A stretch of DNA of 64,000 bases, from positions 1 to 64,000 of the forward strand of contig CAVXLL010000017.1 in assembly GCA_963762575.1 (NCBI GenBank). Reading direction: 5' to 3'. The stretch is from AP-15 sp963762575. GTDB lineage: Bacteria > Pseudomonadota > Alphaproteobacteria > ATCC43930 > CGMCC-115725. Under the pieces are notes generated by a model. It was not told where the DNA came from. It saw only the letters and a list, made by a program, of their open reading frames with translations, and searched no databases. The translations under genes and the position numbers were made by a program. The number at the start of each line of letters is the position of its first letter. Positions within the stretch are counted from its first letter, which is position 1. Below, piece by piece: positions 55,218 through 64,000 of the stretch.

Positions 55218-55988
55218 TCAATCGCTGTCTGCGCCATTCCCGCCGGAACTGGCGACGAGCCGGAGCGACGGTGGTTCGCCCGAAGCCGGATCGAGCACCG
55301 GTCTTTGCCCTGCCATTTCCTCCTCGAGTTCGGCGACACGCGCTCTAAGTCCGGTAACCTCATCCAGGAGGCCATTGAGGGCACGGGCAATCGGGTCGGG
55401 GATATCTCCGCATACAGCGTAGGGTTGAAACGCCGGCTTGGATTCGCTGGACGCGCTCCGACGGGCGACCTGGCGCGCCGGGTTGCCCACCATGGTGGCT
55501 CCCTCGGGCACCTCCGTCAGCACCACGGCGGCCGCCCCTATGCGCGCGCCATCGCCGACGCGGAATGGCCCAAGCACTTGCGCTCCCGAGCCGACGATAA
55601 CACCGTTCCCGATCGTCGGATGGCGCTTGGCGCCTCGCGTCAGCGATGTACCGCCGAGGGTTACGCCTTGATAGAGGGTGACATCGTCACCCACATCCGC
55701 AGTTTCGCCGATCACCACCCCCATGCCGTGGTCGATGAATACCCGCCTTCCGATGTGTGCCCCAGGGTGAATTTCAATGCCGGTGAGCACCCGGCCGAAA
55801 TGCGAAACGAACCTGCCGGCAAGAAGCCAACCGCGTTGCCATAACCAATTTGCGAAGCGATGATAGAGCAGCGCATGAAACCCAGGGTAGCACAGCACCA
55901 CTTCCAGCCGCGACCGGGCGGCGGGATCACGGGCAAGAGTTGCGTCTATTTGTTCCCGCAGGTTTTTCAAAAGCATCGCAATCCCCAT
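55218..55988 (-). CDS. cysE: Serine O-acetyltransferase
   Basis: A 256-residue left-handed beta-helix acetyltransferase that makes O-acetylserine for cysteine synthesis. HPGAHIGRRVFIDHGMGVVI, GETADVGDDVTLYQGVTLGG and KRHPTIGNGVIVGSGAQVLG are the hexapeptide region with catalytic His and Asp. The C-terminal 60 residues are extra, with a short coiled coil (GLRARVAELEEEMAG). It is first in the cluster, supplying cysteine to the desulfurases. MLLKNLREQI at 55976 is an alternative start. Confidence 0.93.
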   Translation of the reverse strand: MGIAMLLKNLREQIDATLARDPAARSRLEVVLCYPGFHALLYHRFANWLWQRGWLLAGRFVSHFGRVLTGIEIHPGAHIGRRVFIDHGMGVVIGETADVGDDVTLYQGVTLGGTSLTRGAKRHPTIGNGVIVGSGAQVLGPFRVGDGARIGAAAVVLTEVPEGATMVGNPARQVARRSASSESKPAFQPYAVCGDIPDPIARALNGLLDEVTGLRARVAELEEEMAGQRPVLDPASGEPPSLRLVASSGGNGADSD

Positions 55989-56154
55989 CTATGTTAGGCT
56001 TAGCGCTGCTGGCGCGGGACCGCGCCGCCTCGCGGAGGCGGCCCAAGCGAACATATAATTGTCCGACGAAAGGGATCAAGAATTACGGACACATGGAGAC
56101 ACCCACAGCACGACAATATCCGACTGCCGCAGTGGGACTTAATCTGGATCGACA

Positions 56155-56838
56155 ATGCCCGATGTGATCATCAACGGCCCAGACGGCCGAATCGAGGCGC
56201 GCTACCATCATGCCCGTACTGCGGCCGCACCGATGGCGCTGGTCCTGCATCCGCATCCGCAGCATGGCGGCACGATGCACAACAAGGTGGTGTACGCCTT
56301 ATACCAGTGTTTTGTGCGCCGAGGTTTCTCGACTTTGCGGTTCAATTTCCGCGGGGTCGGGCGCAGCCAAGGCAGCTTCGACCGGGGCGAGGGCGAGCTG
56401 TCCGACGCGGCCGCGGCGCTCGACTGGATGCAAACCTACAATCCGAATGCTGGGTCGTGCTGGGTCGCCGGTTTCTCGTTCGGCGCCTGGATCGGAATGC
56501 AATTGCTGATGCGGCGGCCCGAAATCGAGAGCTTCATTTCGGTCGCGCCGCCCGCCAATTTGTATGACTTCACGTTTCTCGCGCCCTGCCCGTCCTCGGG
56601 TCTGATCCTACAGGGCGACCAGGATTCGATGGTGCCGGTCGAAGCTGTGCAAAAGCTCGTAACCAAGCTGTCGCATCAGCGCGACATCAAGATCGATTTC
56701 CGCAAGATCCCCGGCGCCGATCATCATTTCGCCGATCGAGTCGACGCTCTCGTTACTCACGTAGACGGCTATATCGGCAATCACGTTGGCGCCACCAGCA
56801 AACCACGGACCTCGTCCCAGGGCCGCGGCACCCGCTGA
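56155..56838 (+). CDS. Alpha/beta hydrolase
   Basis: A 227-residue serine hydrolase-fold protein: oxyanion region LVLHPHPQHGGTMHN, FRGVGRSQGSFDRGEGE, nucleophile elbow GFSFGAWIGM, acid Asp near LQGDQDSMVP and His in GADHHFADR. It is of the dienelactone-hydrolase-like group common next to Fe-S genes in alphaproteobacteria. The substrate is unknown. It is convergent with purA, 12 bases apart. Confidence 0.85.
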   Translation: MPDVIINGPDGRIEARYHHARTAAAPMALVLHPHPQHGGTMHNKVVYALYQCFVRRGFSTLRFNFRGVGRSQGSFDRGEGELSDAAAALDWMQTYNPNAGSCWVAGFSFGAWIGMQLLMRRPEIESFISVAPPANLYDFTFLAPCPSSGLILQGDQDSMVPVEAVQKLVTKLSHQRDIKIDFRKIPGADHHFADRVDALVTHVDGYIGNHVGATSKPRTSSQGRGTR

Positions 56839-56850
56839 GCAAACGCGCTC

Positions 56851-58143
56851 TCAATCGGCGAAAGGGTCACGGACCAGGACGGTATCTTCGCGCTCGGGGC
56901 TGGTCGACAGAAGGGCGACAGGGGCGCCGATCAACTCTTCCAGCCGTCGGATGTATTTGATCGCGGTCGCCGGCAGATCGGCCCACGACCGGGCGCCGCG
57001 GGTGCTCTCCCGCCAGCCCTCCGCGGTTTCATAGACCGGCTCGACCTCGGCCTGGGCCGTCATTCCGGCCGGGAAGTAGTCGTAGGTGATGCCACCACGG
57101 CGATACGCGGTGCAGAACCCGACCCGGTCGAAGCCGTCGAGCACATCGAGCTTGGTCAAGGCGATGCCATCAATGCCGCCCAGCCGGATAGCTTGCCGGA
57201 CCGCGACGGCGTCGAACCAGCCGCAGCGGCGCCGCCGTCCGGTGACGACGCCGAACTCGCGCCCGCGCTCGCCGAGGGTGCGGCCAACCTCGTCATTCAA
57301 CTCGGTCGGAAAAGGGCCGCTGCCGACCCGGGTCGTGTATGCCTTGGTGATGCCGAGAACAAACCCGACGGCACCGGGTGCAATTCCCGATCCGGCGGCG
57401 GCCTGCCCCGCGAGCGTGTTCGACGAAGTGACGTAAGGGTATGTGCCGTGATCGACGTCGAGCATCGCACCTTGCGCCCCCTCGAACAAAATGCGCCGGC
57501 CGTTGCGTCGGGCGTCGTCGAGCAGACGCCAAACGGGCTCGGCATACGACAGGATGCGCGGCGCGATCTCGCGCAGCTTGGCGATCAGTTCGCCCCGTTC
57601 GACCTCGGGCTTGTCGAGCCCGCGCAACAGCGCGTTGTGGTGCAGCAGCAGCTGATCGACGCGTTGTTCGAGCGCTTGCGGGTCGGCCAGATCGCACACC
57701 CTGAGAGCTCGGCGGCCGACCTTGTCCTCATAAGCCGGGCCGATCCCCCGGCCGGTCGTGCCGATCTTGCTGTCGCTGAGACGCTCCTCACGGGCACGGT
57801 CGAGCGCGCCGTGCGAGGGCAGGATCAAGGCGGCATTGTCGGCGAGCTTGAGGTTTTCAGGACCAACCTCGACGCCCTTGGCGCGGATCGCGTCGATCTC
57901 GTCGATAAGCGCCCACGGATCGACGACCACCCCGTTGCCGATGATCGAAAGCTTGCCGGGCCGCACCACTCCCGACGGGAGCAGGCTCAGCTTGTACTCG
58001 ACATTCCCGATGACGAGGGTGTGGCCGGCATTGTGGCCGCCCTGAAAGCGAACCACGACATCGGCCCGCTCCGACAGCCAGTCGACGATCTTGCCCTTGC
58101 CTTCGTCACCCCACTGGGCGCCGACAACGGCGACGTTGCCCAT
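56851..58143 (-). CDS. purA: Adenylosuccinate synthetase
   Basis: A 430-residue GTP-dependent enzyme that joins IMP and aspartate in AMP synthesis. The N-terminal VVGAQWGDEGKGKIVDWLSE and RFQGGHNAGHTLV hold the catalytic Asp and His, and GTTGRGIGPAYEDKVGRRAL is the IMP loop. GAQGAMLDVDHGTYPYVTSS is also diagnostic. GAGGAGG lies before ATG. It is the last gene of serA-hisZ-purA; hisZ ends 11 bases upstream. Confidence 0.96.
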   Translation of the reverse strand: MGNVAVVGAQWGDEGKGKIVDWLSERADVVVRFQGGHNAGHTLVIGNVEYKLSLLPSGVVRPGKLSIIGNGVVVDPWALIDEIDAIRAKGVEVGPENLKLADNAALILPSHGALDRAREERLSDSKIGTTGRGIGPAYEDKVGRRALRVCDLADPQALEQRVDQLLLHHNALLRGLDKPEVERGELIAKLREIAPRILSYAEPVWRLLDDARRNGRRILFEGAQGAMLDVDHGTYPYVTSSNTLAGQAAAGSGIAPGAVGFVLGITKAYTTRVGSGPFPTELNDEVGRTLGERGREFGVVTGRRRRCGWFDAVAVRQAIRLGGIDGIALTKLDVLDGFDRVGFCTAYRRGGITYDYFPAGMTAQAEVEPVYETAEGWRESTRGARSWADLPATAIKYIRRLEELIGAPVALLSTSPEREDTVLVRDPFAD

Positions 58144-58154
58144 CGCGCCTCCTC

Positions 58155-59309
58155 TCAGCCGGCCATCACCGGCACACCCTGTTCGAGAACATAGTCACAG
58201 CTGAGGCGGCGCGCTTCTGCACGCCAATCAGCGGCCGGCTGGAGCGCGGCGAGAGTGATCCAACCGGTCTCGCGCAGCCGGCGGCTGGAGGCGCGATCGG
58301 TGCCGAATGGCAGCAGCAAGCGCCGCGGGGAGGTGACGGACGGTAAGGTTCGCAGGATCGTGTCAGTGTACAGCGTGAACCCGGTCGCCGGTTCGGGTTC
58401 GGCTGGATCGCCGGCCTGATAACGGCCGCCGCGGCCGAGTTCGCCGACCGGCCGGAATGTGGCCGCGAAAAAAGTGAAGCTTATCCCGCTGTGGTATTCG
58501 AAACCGCGGTTCTCGATCGGATCGACCGTCACTTTGAGTTCCGGGGCCGCCGCCGAGAGGCCGTCGAGCACGGTGCCCAACCGGACCCGTTCGGCGCGGG
58601 CTCGCGTCGGCAGATCGAGACGATCGAGGACCGCCAAGGTGACGGCAGCCGGTCCGGCCGCCGCCAGCAAACTCTCGAAGAGCCCGCCGGCCTCCTCCGT
58701 CACCGCGGCGACCGCCGCCGCATCCTTATGGTCGAGCGCCGCGCGCAACGCGGCCGCGCGCGTCCCGGCAATGCCGTATGCCTCGGCGACCGCCGGCACC
58801 AGCGTCGGCAGAGTGATGTCAACCGATAACTCCGGCACTCCGATCGCAGCGAGCGCCTCGCCTGCTACCGCTATGGCCTCGACGTCCGCAGCCGGTCCCG
58901 TCGCCCCGATCAACTCGGCGCCGACTTGGCCGATTTGGCGCTCGGGCCGGATCTCGGAGCCGGTGACCCGCAGCACCTGGCCGGCATAGCTGAGGCGCAA
59001 CGGCCGCGGCGCGTCACCGAGCCGGGTCGCGGCGATCCGCGCGATCTGCGGCGTCATGTCGGCCCGCACGCCGATCATCCGGTGCGAGGCCGGGTCCATC
59101 ATGCGAAAGGTGGCTGTCGCCATCGCCGCCCCGGCGCCGGAGAACAATGTCTCTTCGAATTCGACGAGCGGCGCCTTGACCCGCTCGTAGCCATGCGCGG
59201 CCAATGTCGTCATCAACTGCGCCACAACTTGCGCTTCGATCTCCGCCTCGGGCGGCAGCAGATCGTGCATGCCAGTCGGCAGCAGAGCGGGGTGCGGAGC
59301 GTCGGTCAT
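58155..59309 (-). CDS. hisZ: ATP phosphoribosyltransferase regulatory subunit
   Basis: A 384-residue HisRS-like protein that activates the short form of HisG in histidine biosynthesis. LLPTGMHDLLPPEAEIEAQV opens the class II fold. FRMMDPASHRMIGVRADMTP, RPERQIGQVGAELIGATGPA and SGISFTFFAATFRPVGELGR follow, and the anticodon-binding domain is absent. It lies 18 bases after serA. hisG is not in the window. Confidence 0.92.
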   Translation of the reverse strand: MTDAPHPALLPTGMHDLLPPEAEIEAQVVAQLMTTLAAHGYERVKAPLVEFEETLFSGAGAAMATATFRMMDPASHRMIGVRADMTPQIARIAATRLGDAPRPLRLSYAGQVLRVTGSEIRPERQIGQVGAELIGATGPAADVEAIAVAGEALAAIGVPELSVDITLPTLVPAVAEAYGIAGTRAAALRAALDHKDAAAVAAVTEEAGGLFESLLAAAGPAAVTLAVLDRLDLPTRARAERVRLGTVLDGLSAAAPELKVTVDPIENRGFEYHSGISFTFFAATFRPVGELGRGGRYQAGDPAEPEPATGFTLYTDTILRTLPSVTSPRRLLLPFGTDRASSRRLRETGWITLAALQPAADWRAEARRLSCDYVLEQGVPVMAG

Positions 59310-59327
59310 GGCTTCGCCATTGCACCT

Positions 59328-60905
59328 TTAGAACTGAAGCGACTTGACCTGGATTACGTTGGGTAGGGCCCGGACGGTGTCGAGCATGGCCGGGGTCAGC
59401 GGCTGATCGACCTCGACCAAGGCGATGGCGTCCTGCCCGGGAGCGGCCCGGCCGAGATGGAAGGTGGCAATGTTCACTTCGGCCTCACCCAGCGCATTGC
59501 CGAGCGCGCCGATAAAGCCGGGCTTGTCGTAGTTTCGCACAAACAGCATGTTGCCGCCGAGCTCGGCCTCGAGCGGGATCCCCTCGACCGATACGATGCG
59601 CGGCTTGTCGCCGGCGAACAAAGTGCCGGCGACCTCGCGGGTTCGCCTCTCGGTCGTGACGATAACCCGAATCAGGGTCTGATAATCGACCGGCTCGGCA
59701 CGCCGCGTCTCGCTGACCCGGATGTCGCGCTCGCGGCAGATCTCCGGCGCGTTGACCATATTCACCGAGGCAAGCTGCGGTGACAGCAGTCCGGTCAGCG
59801 CGATCGCAGTCAATGGCTTGATGTTGAGCTCGGCGACTGGTCCCTCGTATTCGATCGCGACCGCTGCGATGCCGGTCTCGGTCAATTGCCCGGCAAAGCT
59901 GCCGAGCTGCTCGGCGAGCATCATGTAAGGGTTGAGGCGCTTGGCCTCTTCGGCGGTCAGGGAGGGCACATTGACCGCGTTCGACGCGGCGCCGGTCAAC
60001 AGAAAGTCCGCCATCTGCTCGGCGATCTGCAACGCCACGTTCTCCTGCGCCTCGGTTGTGGCGGCGCCGAGATGCGGGGTCGCGACGACATTGTCGCGCC
60101 CAAACAGCGGATTTTCGCGCACCGGTTCGTCGACAAAGACATCGATTGCCGCGCCGGCGACATGGCCGCTGTCGAGCGCCGCGGCGAGGTCGGCCTCGAC
60201 TACTAGGCCGCCGCGAGCGCAGTTCACCAGGCGCACGCCGCGCTTCATCTTGGCGATTGCGCGGGCGTTAATCAGGTTTTTTGTGGCCTCGGTCAGCGGG
60301 GTATGGAGGGTAATAAAATCGGCGCGGGCAAAGAGCGCCTCGAGCGATACTTTTTCAATGCCGAGATCGATGGCCCGCTCCGGCGACAAAAAGGGATCGT
60401 AGGCAATCACCCTGATGCGCAGACCCAGGGCGCGCTCGGCGACAATCGAGCCGACATTGCCACAGCCGATGATGCCGAGCGTCTTGCCGGTCAGCTCGAC
60501 CCCCATAAAACGCGACTTCTCCCATTTACCGGCTTGCGTCGACCGGTCAGCCGCCGGAATCTCACGGCACAGCGCAAACAGCATGGCAATCGTGTGCTCG
60601 GCGGCAGTGATCGAGTTACCGTAGGGGGTATTCATCACGACAATGCCGTGCTGCGTCGCCGCCCCGACGTCGATATTGTCGACGCCGATGCCAGCCCGGC
60701 CGATGACCTTGAGCTTTGGCGCATGCCACAGCAGACCCGCCGTCACCTTGGTCGCCGAGCGAACGGCAAGGCCGTCGCAATCGGCGATGCGAACTTTGAG
60801 CTCCTCCGCCGGGAGGCCGGGAGCTAGATCAACCTGGATCCCGCGCGCGGCAAAGATCTCGGCCGCGCGCGGGCTCAAGGCATCCGAAATCAACACCTTC
60901 GGCAT
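59328..60905 (-). CDS. serA: D-3-phosphoglycerate dehydrogenase
   Basis: A 525-residue enzyme, the first step of serine synthesis. Rossmann motif GIIGCGNVGSIVAERALGLR, catalytic Arg region VRLVNCARGG, Glu in VDVFVDEPVRE-like context (IDVFVDEPVRENPLF), and His in ATPHLGAATTEAQ. An intervening ASB domain and a C-terminal ACT domain (YDKPGFIGALGNALGEAEV) suggest serine feedback. Start 60905 (MPKVLISDALSP) has GGAG at 5 bases. It heads the serA-hisZ-purA operon. Confidence 0.95.
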   Translation of the reverse strand: MPKVLISDALSPRAAEIFAARGIQVDLAPGLPAEELKVRIADCDGLAVRSATKVTAGLLWHAPKLKVIGRAGIGVDNIDVGAATQHGIVVMNTPYGNSITAAEHTIAMLFALCREIPAADRSTQAGKWEKSRFMGVELTGKTLGIIGCGNVGSIVAERALGLRIRVIAYDPFLSPERAIDLGIEKVSLEALFARADFITLHTPLTEATKNLINARAIAKMKRGVRLVNCARGGLVVEADLAAALDSGHVAGAAIDVFVDEPVRENPLFGRDNVVATPHLGAATTEAQENVALQIAEQMADFLLTGAASNAVNVPSLTAEEAKRLNPYMMLAEQLGSFAGQLTETGIAAVAIEYEGPVAELNIKPLTAIALTGLLSPQLASVNMVNAPEICRERDIRVSETRRAEPVDYQTLIRVIVTTERRTREVAGTLFAGDKPRIVSVEGIPLEAELGGNMLFVRNYDKPGFIGALGNALGEAEVNIATFHLGRAAPGQDAIALVEVDQPLTPAMLDTVRALPNVIQVKSLQF

Positions 60906-60922
60906 GGAAGCTCCATCTAAAA

Positions 60923-60951
60923 AACACAAATTTCTAAACTAGTGTCGTCAA
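60923..60951 (-). promoter_or_regulatory. Possible sigma70 promoter of serA
   Basis: On the minus strand TTGACG (60951-60946) is followed after 17 bases by TGTGTT (60928-60923), in an AT-rich patch 18 bases before the serA start. The -10 is weak, so this is only a candidate. Confidence 0.3.
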
Positions 60952-60957
60952 ATATAT

Positions 60958-61200
60958 GGTGAGCCGAAGGAAATCAGGAACTTGAGCGCTCTACTCCCTG
61001 GAGGCCGCGAGGATCGCCATCGCGCGGCCATCGACCGTGAAAGTCGAGCCGGCATCGAGACAGGCGGTCCAATCGGGCAGGCTACAGAGATCATCGCCTC
61101 GCGGCAGCCAGGAACGGGCGAGCACCTTCCACGGCCGGCGCGACCAGTCGGTGAGATTGGTGACTGCGAATAGCGACCAATTCTCGTTGTAGATCACCAT
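60958..61200 (-). repeat. Duplicated GlgX 3' end, copy fused to the NTPase gene
   Basis: These 243 bases match 63442-63685. Over the 210 coding bases (60991-61200 against 63476-63685) I count about 19 differences and no gap, roughly 91 percent identity. Similarity continues about 33 bases past both stop codons and ends abruptly at the GTGATCTACAACGAGA boundary, where the two upstream sequences become unrelated. Confidence 0.85.
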
Positions 61201-62986
61201 TTCGCCCGCCGCGGCGAGTGCCTCCTCTCTTCGCCCCACAGCGCTGAGCACCGGTCCGAGATTGTTCAGCGAGGTCGCAAGATCGGCGGTAAGGGCGTCG
61301 GGCCGAACGTCGTGGAGAGAGCGATAGATACGGACCAATTCTTCGGCCGCTTCTCGGGCGCCCTCGAACCGGCCCAGGGCGGTGAGTTCTCAAAGCGAGA
61401 TTACAGAGTGTGGCAGCGCTATTCTGGCGGGTAACCGGATCACCGGTGCGCGCGGCCTCGCTCCGAAAGAAACTGGCGAGCCGCTGGGCCAACTCGGCCG
61501 CCGGCTCGCGCAGCACCGTCGTGTGGTCGGGTAATACCGAGGCAAGCGGAACCAGCTGTTCGGTAGATTTTGTCTGCAGAAGGTTCAGAAACCAAGCAAT
61601 TACTCGGCGTCCGGCCGCCTTCTCCGCGCCCGTCGAATCCGGATCCTCGAGGGAATAGCCGAAATCCTGCACGAGGTGGACGAGCGCCTGTGCCGCTGCT
61701 TTCGGATCGAGTTCGTAGGCGCGGCGGACCGCCTCCGCGCCTTCGGTCTCCCTCGAAGGCTCGCCGCTGAAGGCTGCGATGATCGCCGCCTCGCCGATCA
61801 GATCGGGTTGGATCGTGGCCAGGCGGGCTTGGTGAGGCGCATCGGTAGGCGGAGGCAATTCCTGCTGGAGCATAGTCAGCATCGCATCGAGGTGATCGGC
61901 CGACCGTCGGGATGCGATGAGTTCGTCTCCAACAATCTTGCGCAAGTCGGCGAAGGGTATGCCACCCGCTAGGCCGTTGAAGGCGACTATATAGCACATC
62001 TCGTCACCGCCGATTTGCTGGCTCCGGGCCAACTCGCTCATTCGGCGCAGCTCGCGACGGGCGATGTGTCGGGTTGCGTCGAGGCGGCGCAACGCCAGCG
62101 CGGCTTGTGGGCCGCGGTCGACGGCGATGAGGCCGGCCATTACCAGGTTCAACGAGTTGCCGAATTGAGGCTGGTTGAGGCGGCGGTCGAACTCCGGCTC
62201 TGCGCCGCTCGCCGGAGCGCTGAGGCCCGCGGCCGTCCCAGGCCGCAGCTCGCGTGCGGCCTGGAGCGCCGCGGCCATGAGGGCGCGCCGCTCTTCGAGC
62301 GCGGATAGATCTGGCAATTGACGGGGGCGCGGAGCGTAAAAGAGATCGCGTCGGGCCGGTGGGCCGGAGCTGATCAAAGCGTGCCACCAGCCGAAATCCT
62401 CCGGTGCTTCGCGGTCGAGCAGCAGGATGCGGAGCTTGGTAGCGAGCCGCTCGCATGACAGCTGGTCCAGCCAGCGCGCCAACGCCTGGTGACACTGGGC
62501 AGCGTAGTCGATGACCAGAAGTGTCGCGCGTTGCCAAGCGAAGCTATGCGTGGTCAGCGTTTCGACGATGCTGCTTAAATCCGAAGGCGATAGGAAGCCG
62601 GCGATCCATTCGCCAGCGCCTCTCGGGTCGCTGTCGATCGTGCGGCAGAATTCGAGCGCAACGCGGGTCTTGTTCGTGCCCGCTCGACCGATCAGCGCGT
62701 GAGCCGAGATGTCGCTCTCATCATTAAGCCACGCCCGAAGTTCGACAAAGAGGTCCTGCCGGCCGATCAGCGGCAGCTTCCCGGCTTCGGGGGCAAGAAG
62801 ATCGAGCTCGCGCGGTGGTTCGCCCGGTGCGGGCCGACGACGGCGAACGGGCGGGCCGAACTGCTTGCGTCTGAGCGGCAGCCTGATGCCCGTTTCACCG
62901 AAGGAGAGCGCGACGGTATTGCCGGAGCCGGTCACAATCACGCTCTGGCGCACCTCGCCGTCTACGTGAACCGACCCATCACCCAT
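60991..62986 (-). pseudogene. P-loop NTPase/TPR protein with a captured GlgX tail, frameshifted
   Basis: The N terminus has a repeat-like GEVRQSVIVTGSGNTVALSF, then LPLIGRQDLFVELRAWLNDE, a P-loop ALIGRAGTNKTRVALEF, and Walker B ATLLVIDYAAQCHQALARWL, as in STAND-type NTPases. A helical region of about 300 residues follows. Near 61387 the frame changes; TPR-like sequence continues in the next frame (LTALGRFEGAREAAEELVRI, LATSLNNLGPVLSAVGRREE). At 61200 it joins 70 codons copied from the GlgX-like neighbour (MVIYNENWSLFAV to AILAASRE, stop at 60991). Without the shift the first frame ends at 61091. It is probably a decayed signalling or conflict-system ATPase; the role is unknown. Confidence 0.65.
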
Positions 62987-63159
62987 CGTGTCGCCTCTCC
63001 TGTTGCATCACCGAGCGTAACCTAAGATCAAGGCGATTTCGCGATCCGCGTTCGTCAGGTATACGTGTTCCTCCGGTCAGGACGCAGCCGCGCTCCGATG
63101 GATGCGGAACACAAACGGGACGAATCTTGTTGTGCTCCAGTTGCCGACTGCAAGTGTCA

Positions 63160-63437
63160 GGGAGATGGGCACAGGGGTCGTGGCTGGGCGACATCTGCGA
63201 TTCCCTCTACCTGCTGCATTGGTTCGTGCTTTTCGTCATGACGGAAGTCGCGCGACGGCTGCCGGCTCTCGACCTCGCGAAACAGCCGCACCCTCGCTCG
63301 CCCTGGTCACGGCATTGATCACAGTCAGCCTCGCGCTCAGGACGCTCAGTTTTCGATTTATCGAGGTCACTGGGCGCCGCTGGTTGCGCCGCCGCCTCGA
63401 TATCAGCCGCGCAGCAGCGGTAGTGGGGGTCGCTTAA
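63160..63437 (+). pseudogene. Acyltransferase-3 (OafA-like) C-terminal relic
   Basis: One frame gives GSWLGDICDSLYLLHWFVLF and VMTEVARRLPALDLAK. The adjacent frame continues LALVTALITVSLALRTLSFR and FIEVTGRRWLRRRLDI. The LHW and FIE...GRRWLRR motifs are those of the last helices of acyltransferase family 3 membrane proteins. Only about 85 codons remain and there is a frame change near 63285. The rest of 62987-63159 holds nothing recognisable apart from upstream DNA of the NTPase gene. Confidence 0.55.
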
Positions 63438-63441
63438 CCGA

Positions 63442-63685
63442 GGTGAGCTCGATGGAGATCAGGAGCCTGAGCGTTCTAATCTCTGGAGGCCGCGAGGATC
63501 GCCATCGCGCGCCCATCGACAGTGAAAGTCGGGCCGGCATCGGGACAGGCGGTCCAATCGGGCAGCGCGCAGAAATCATCGCCTCGCGGCAGCCAGGAAC
63601 GGGCGAGCACCTTCCACGGCCGGCGCGACCAGTCGCCGAGGTTGGTGACTGAGAAGGGCGACCAGCTCTCGTTGTAGATCACCAT
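63442..63685 (-). repeat. Duplicated GlgX 3' end, source copy
   Basis: This is the native 3' end of the GlgX-like gene and 34 bases of flank. It is the likely donor of the block at 60958-61200, because here the reading frame continues with homologous GlgX sequence upstream of the boundary. Confidence 0.8.
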
Positions 63686-64000
63686 CAGATCGGGCTCGCC
63701 GGGCAGCCCCCACCGAATAACCGCGAGCTGGCTCGGCGAGCCGGCCGCAGGGCCCTGCCAACTGTAGCTCAGACGGCCGTCATTGGCCGGGTCGCCGGGG
63801 CCGGCGCGCGGCGCAGCGGCGTATTCGGCAAATTCGGCCTGGCGAAACTGCGTCCAGCGCCGGCGCAACGCAATCAGGCCGCGCGTCCACTCCGACAATT
63901 CGCGCCCGTAACGTGGACCATTGGGGGAACCATCGGGATTGCCATCCTTCAGCCCCCAGTCGATCCAGTTGACCGCATTCACCCCCGCGTCTCCCGAGAT
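63476..64000 (-). CDS. GlgX/isoamylase-like alpha-glucan debranching enzyme, C-terminal part
   Basis: Partial: the frame is open to the window edge, so only the last about 175 residues are seen. VNAVNWIDWGLKDGNPDG and WTRGLIALRRRWTQFRQAEF match the end of the GH13 barrel of glycogen-debranching GlgX-type enzymes. The beta-sandwich C domain follows (LAVIRWGLPGEPDLMVIYNE, WKVLARSWLPRGDDF). It trims alpha-1,6 branches in glycogen or participates in trehalose synthesis. The last 70 codons are duplicated in the NTPase gene at 60991-61200. Confidence 0.8.
   Translation of the reverse strand: MSGDAGVNAVNWIDWGLKDGNPDGSPNGPRYGRELSEWTRGLIALRRRWTQFRQAEFAEYAAAPRAGPGDPANDGRLSYSWQGPAAGSPSQLAVIRWGLPGEPDLMVIYNESWSPFSVTNLGDWSRRPWKVLARSWLPRGDDFCALPDWTACPDAGPTFTVDGRAMAILAASRD

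Overview
The window is GC-rich, densely packed DNA that reads as an alphaproteobacterium, most likely Rhodospirillales-like. This is inferred from the serA-hisZ-purA order, the cysE-iscR-desulfurase-iscS-iscA-fdx cluster, the coxMLS-type operons and the intergenic palindrome families. There is no plasmid, phage or CRISPR backbone; it looks like a chromosome segment with several small mobile or decaying islands.

Layout. 1-4438 is a nested mobile-element remnant: a three-recombinase RIT (recombinase-in-trio) element abutting, and apparently interrupting, an IS91-type transposase gene that is followed by its frameshifted companion integrase. 4712-8187 is an EmrAB-type efflux pair with a divergent TetR regulator and a palindromic operator between them. 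8204-16878 holds a double-DUF427 protein, a secreted PQQ-type sugar dehydrogenase fused to cytochrome c, and a coxM-coxL-coxS-coxL molybdenum hydroxylase operon with two different large subunits. 17252-24816 carries a gamma-glutamyltransferase, a VOC protein, an AhpD-like protein, an Mpo1-like protein, asd, and the yejE-yejF half of a peptide ABC transporter. 24916-31903 has an orphan histidine kinase, a formyltransferase, an inositol monophosphatase and a SDR/luciferase-like pair divergent from a LysR regulator.

31904-33019 is mostly noncoding and holds one of two copies of a TA-flanked MITE. 33020-40221 has a MotA-like/OmpA-like envelope pair (the MotA-like gene is frameshifted), a CobW GTPase, RNase Z, a YdcF protein and methylmalonate-semialdehyde dehydrogenase. 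40346-48989 is an accessory and decaying zone: DUF3500, DUF3108, DUF4258-like and HNH-DUF5983 genes are broken by frameshifts, next to an intact bicupin dioxygenase operon and a DUF4258/DUF2283 toxin-antitoxin-like pair.

49198-55988 is a housekeeping block: tRNA-Met(CAU), mnmA, tenA, ferredoxin, a short Hsp70-like protein, iscA, two cysteine desulfurases, iscR and cysE. It links cysteine supply, sulfur mobilisation, Fe-S assembly and tRNA thiolation, but it lacks iscU, hscB and a full hscA. 56155-60905 contains a hydrolase and the serA-hisZ-purA operon.

The right end (60958-64000) is the most unusual part. A P-loop NTPase/TPR gene ends in a duplicated copy of the C-terminal 70 codons of a neighbouring GlgX-like alpha-glucan enzyme. 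The NTPase frame is also shifted, and an acyltransferase relic lies between the two copies. No complete, clearly new defence or biosynthetic system is visible; this chimera, the nested RIT/IS91 structure and the unusual isc cluster are the best leads.
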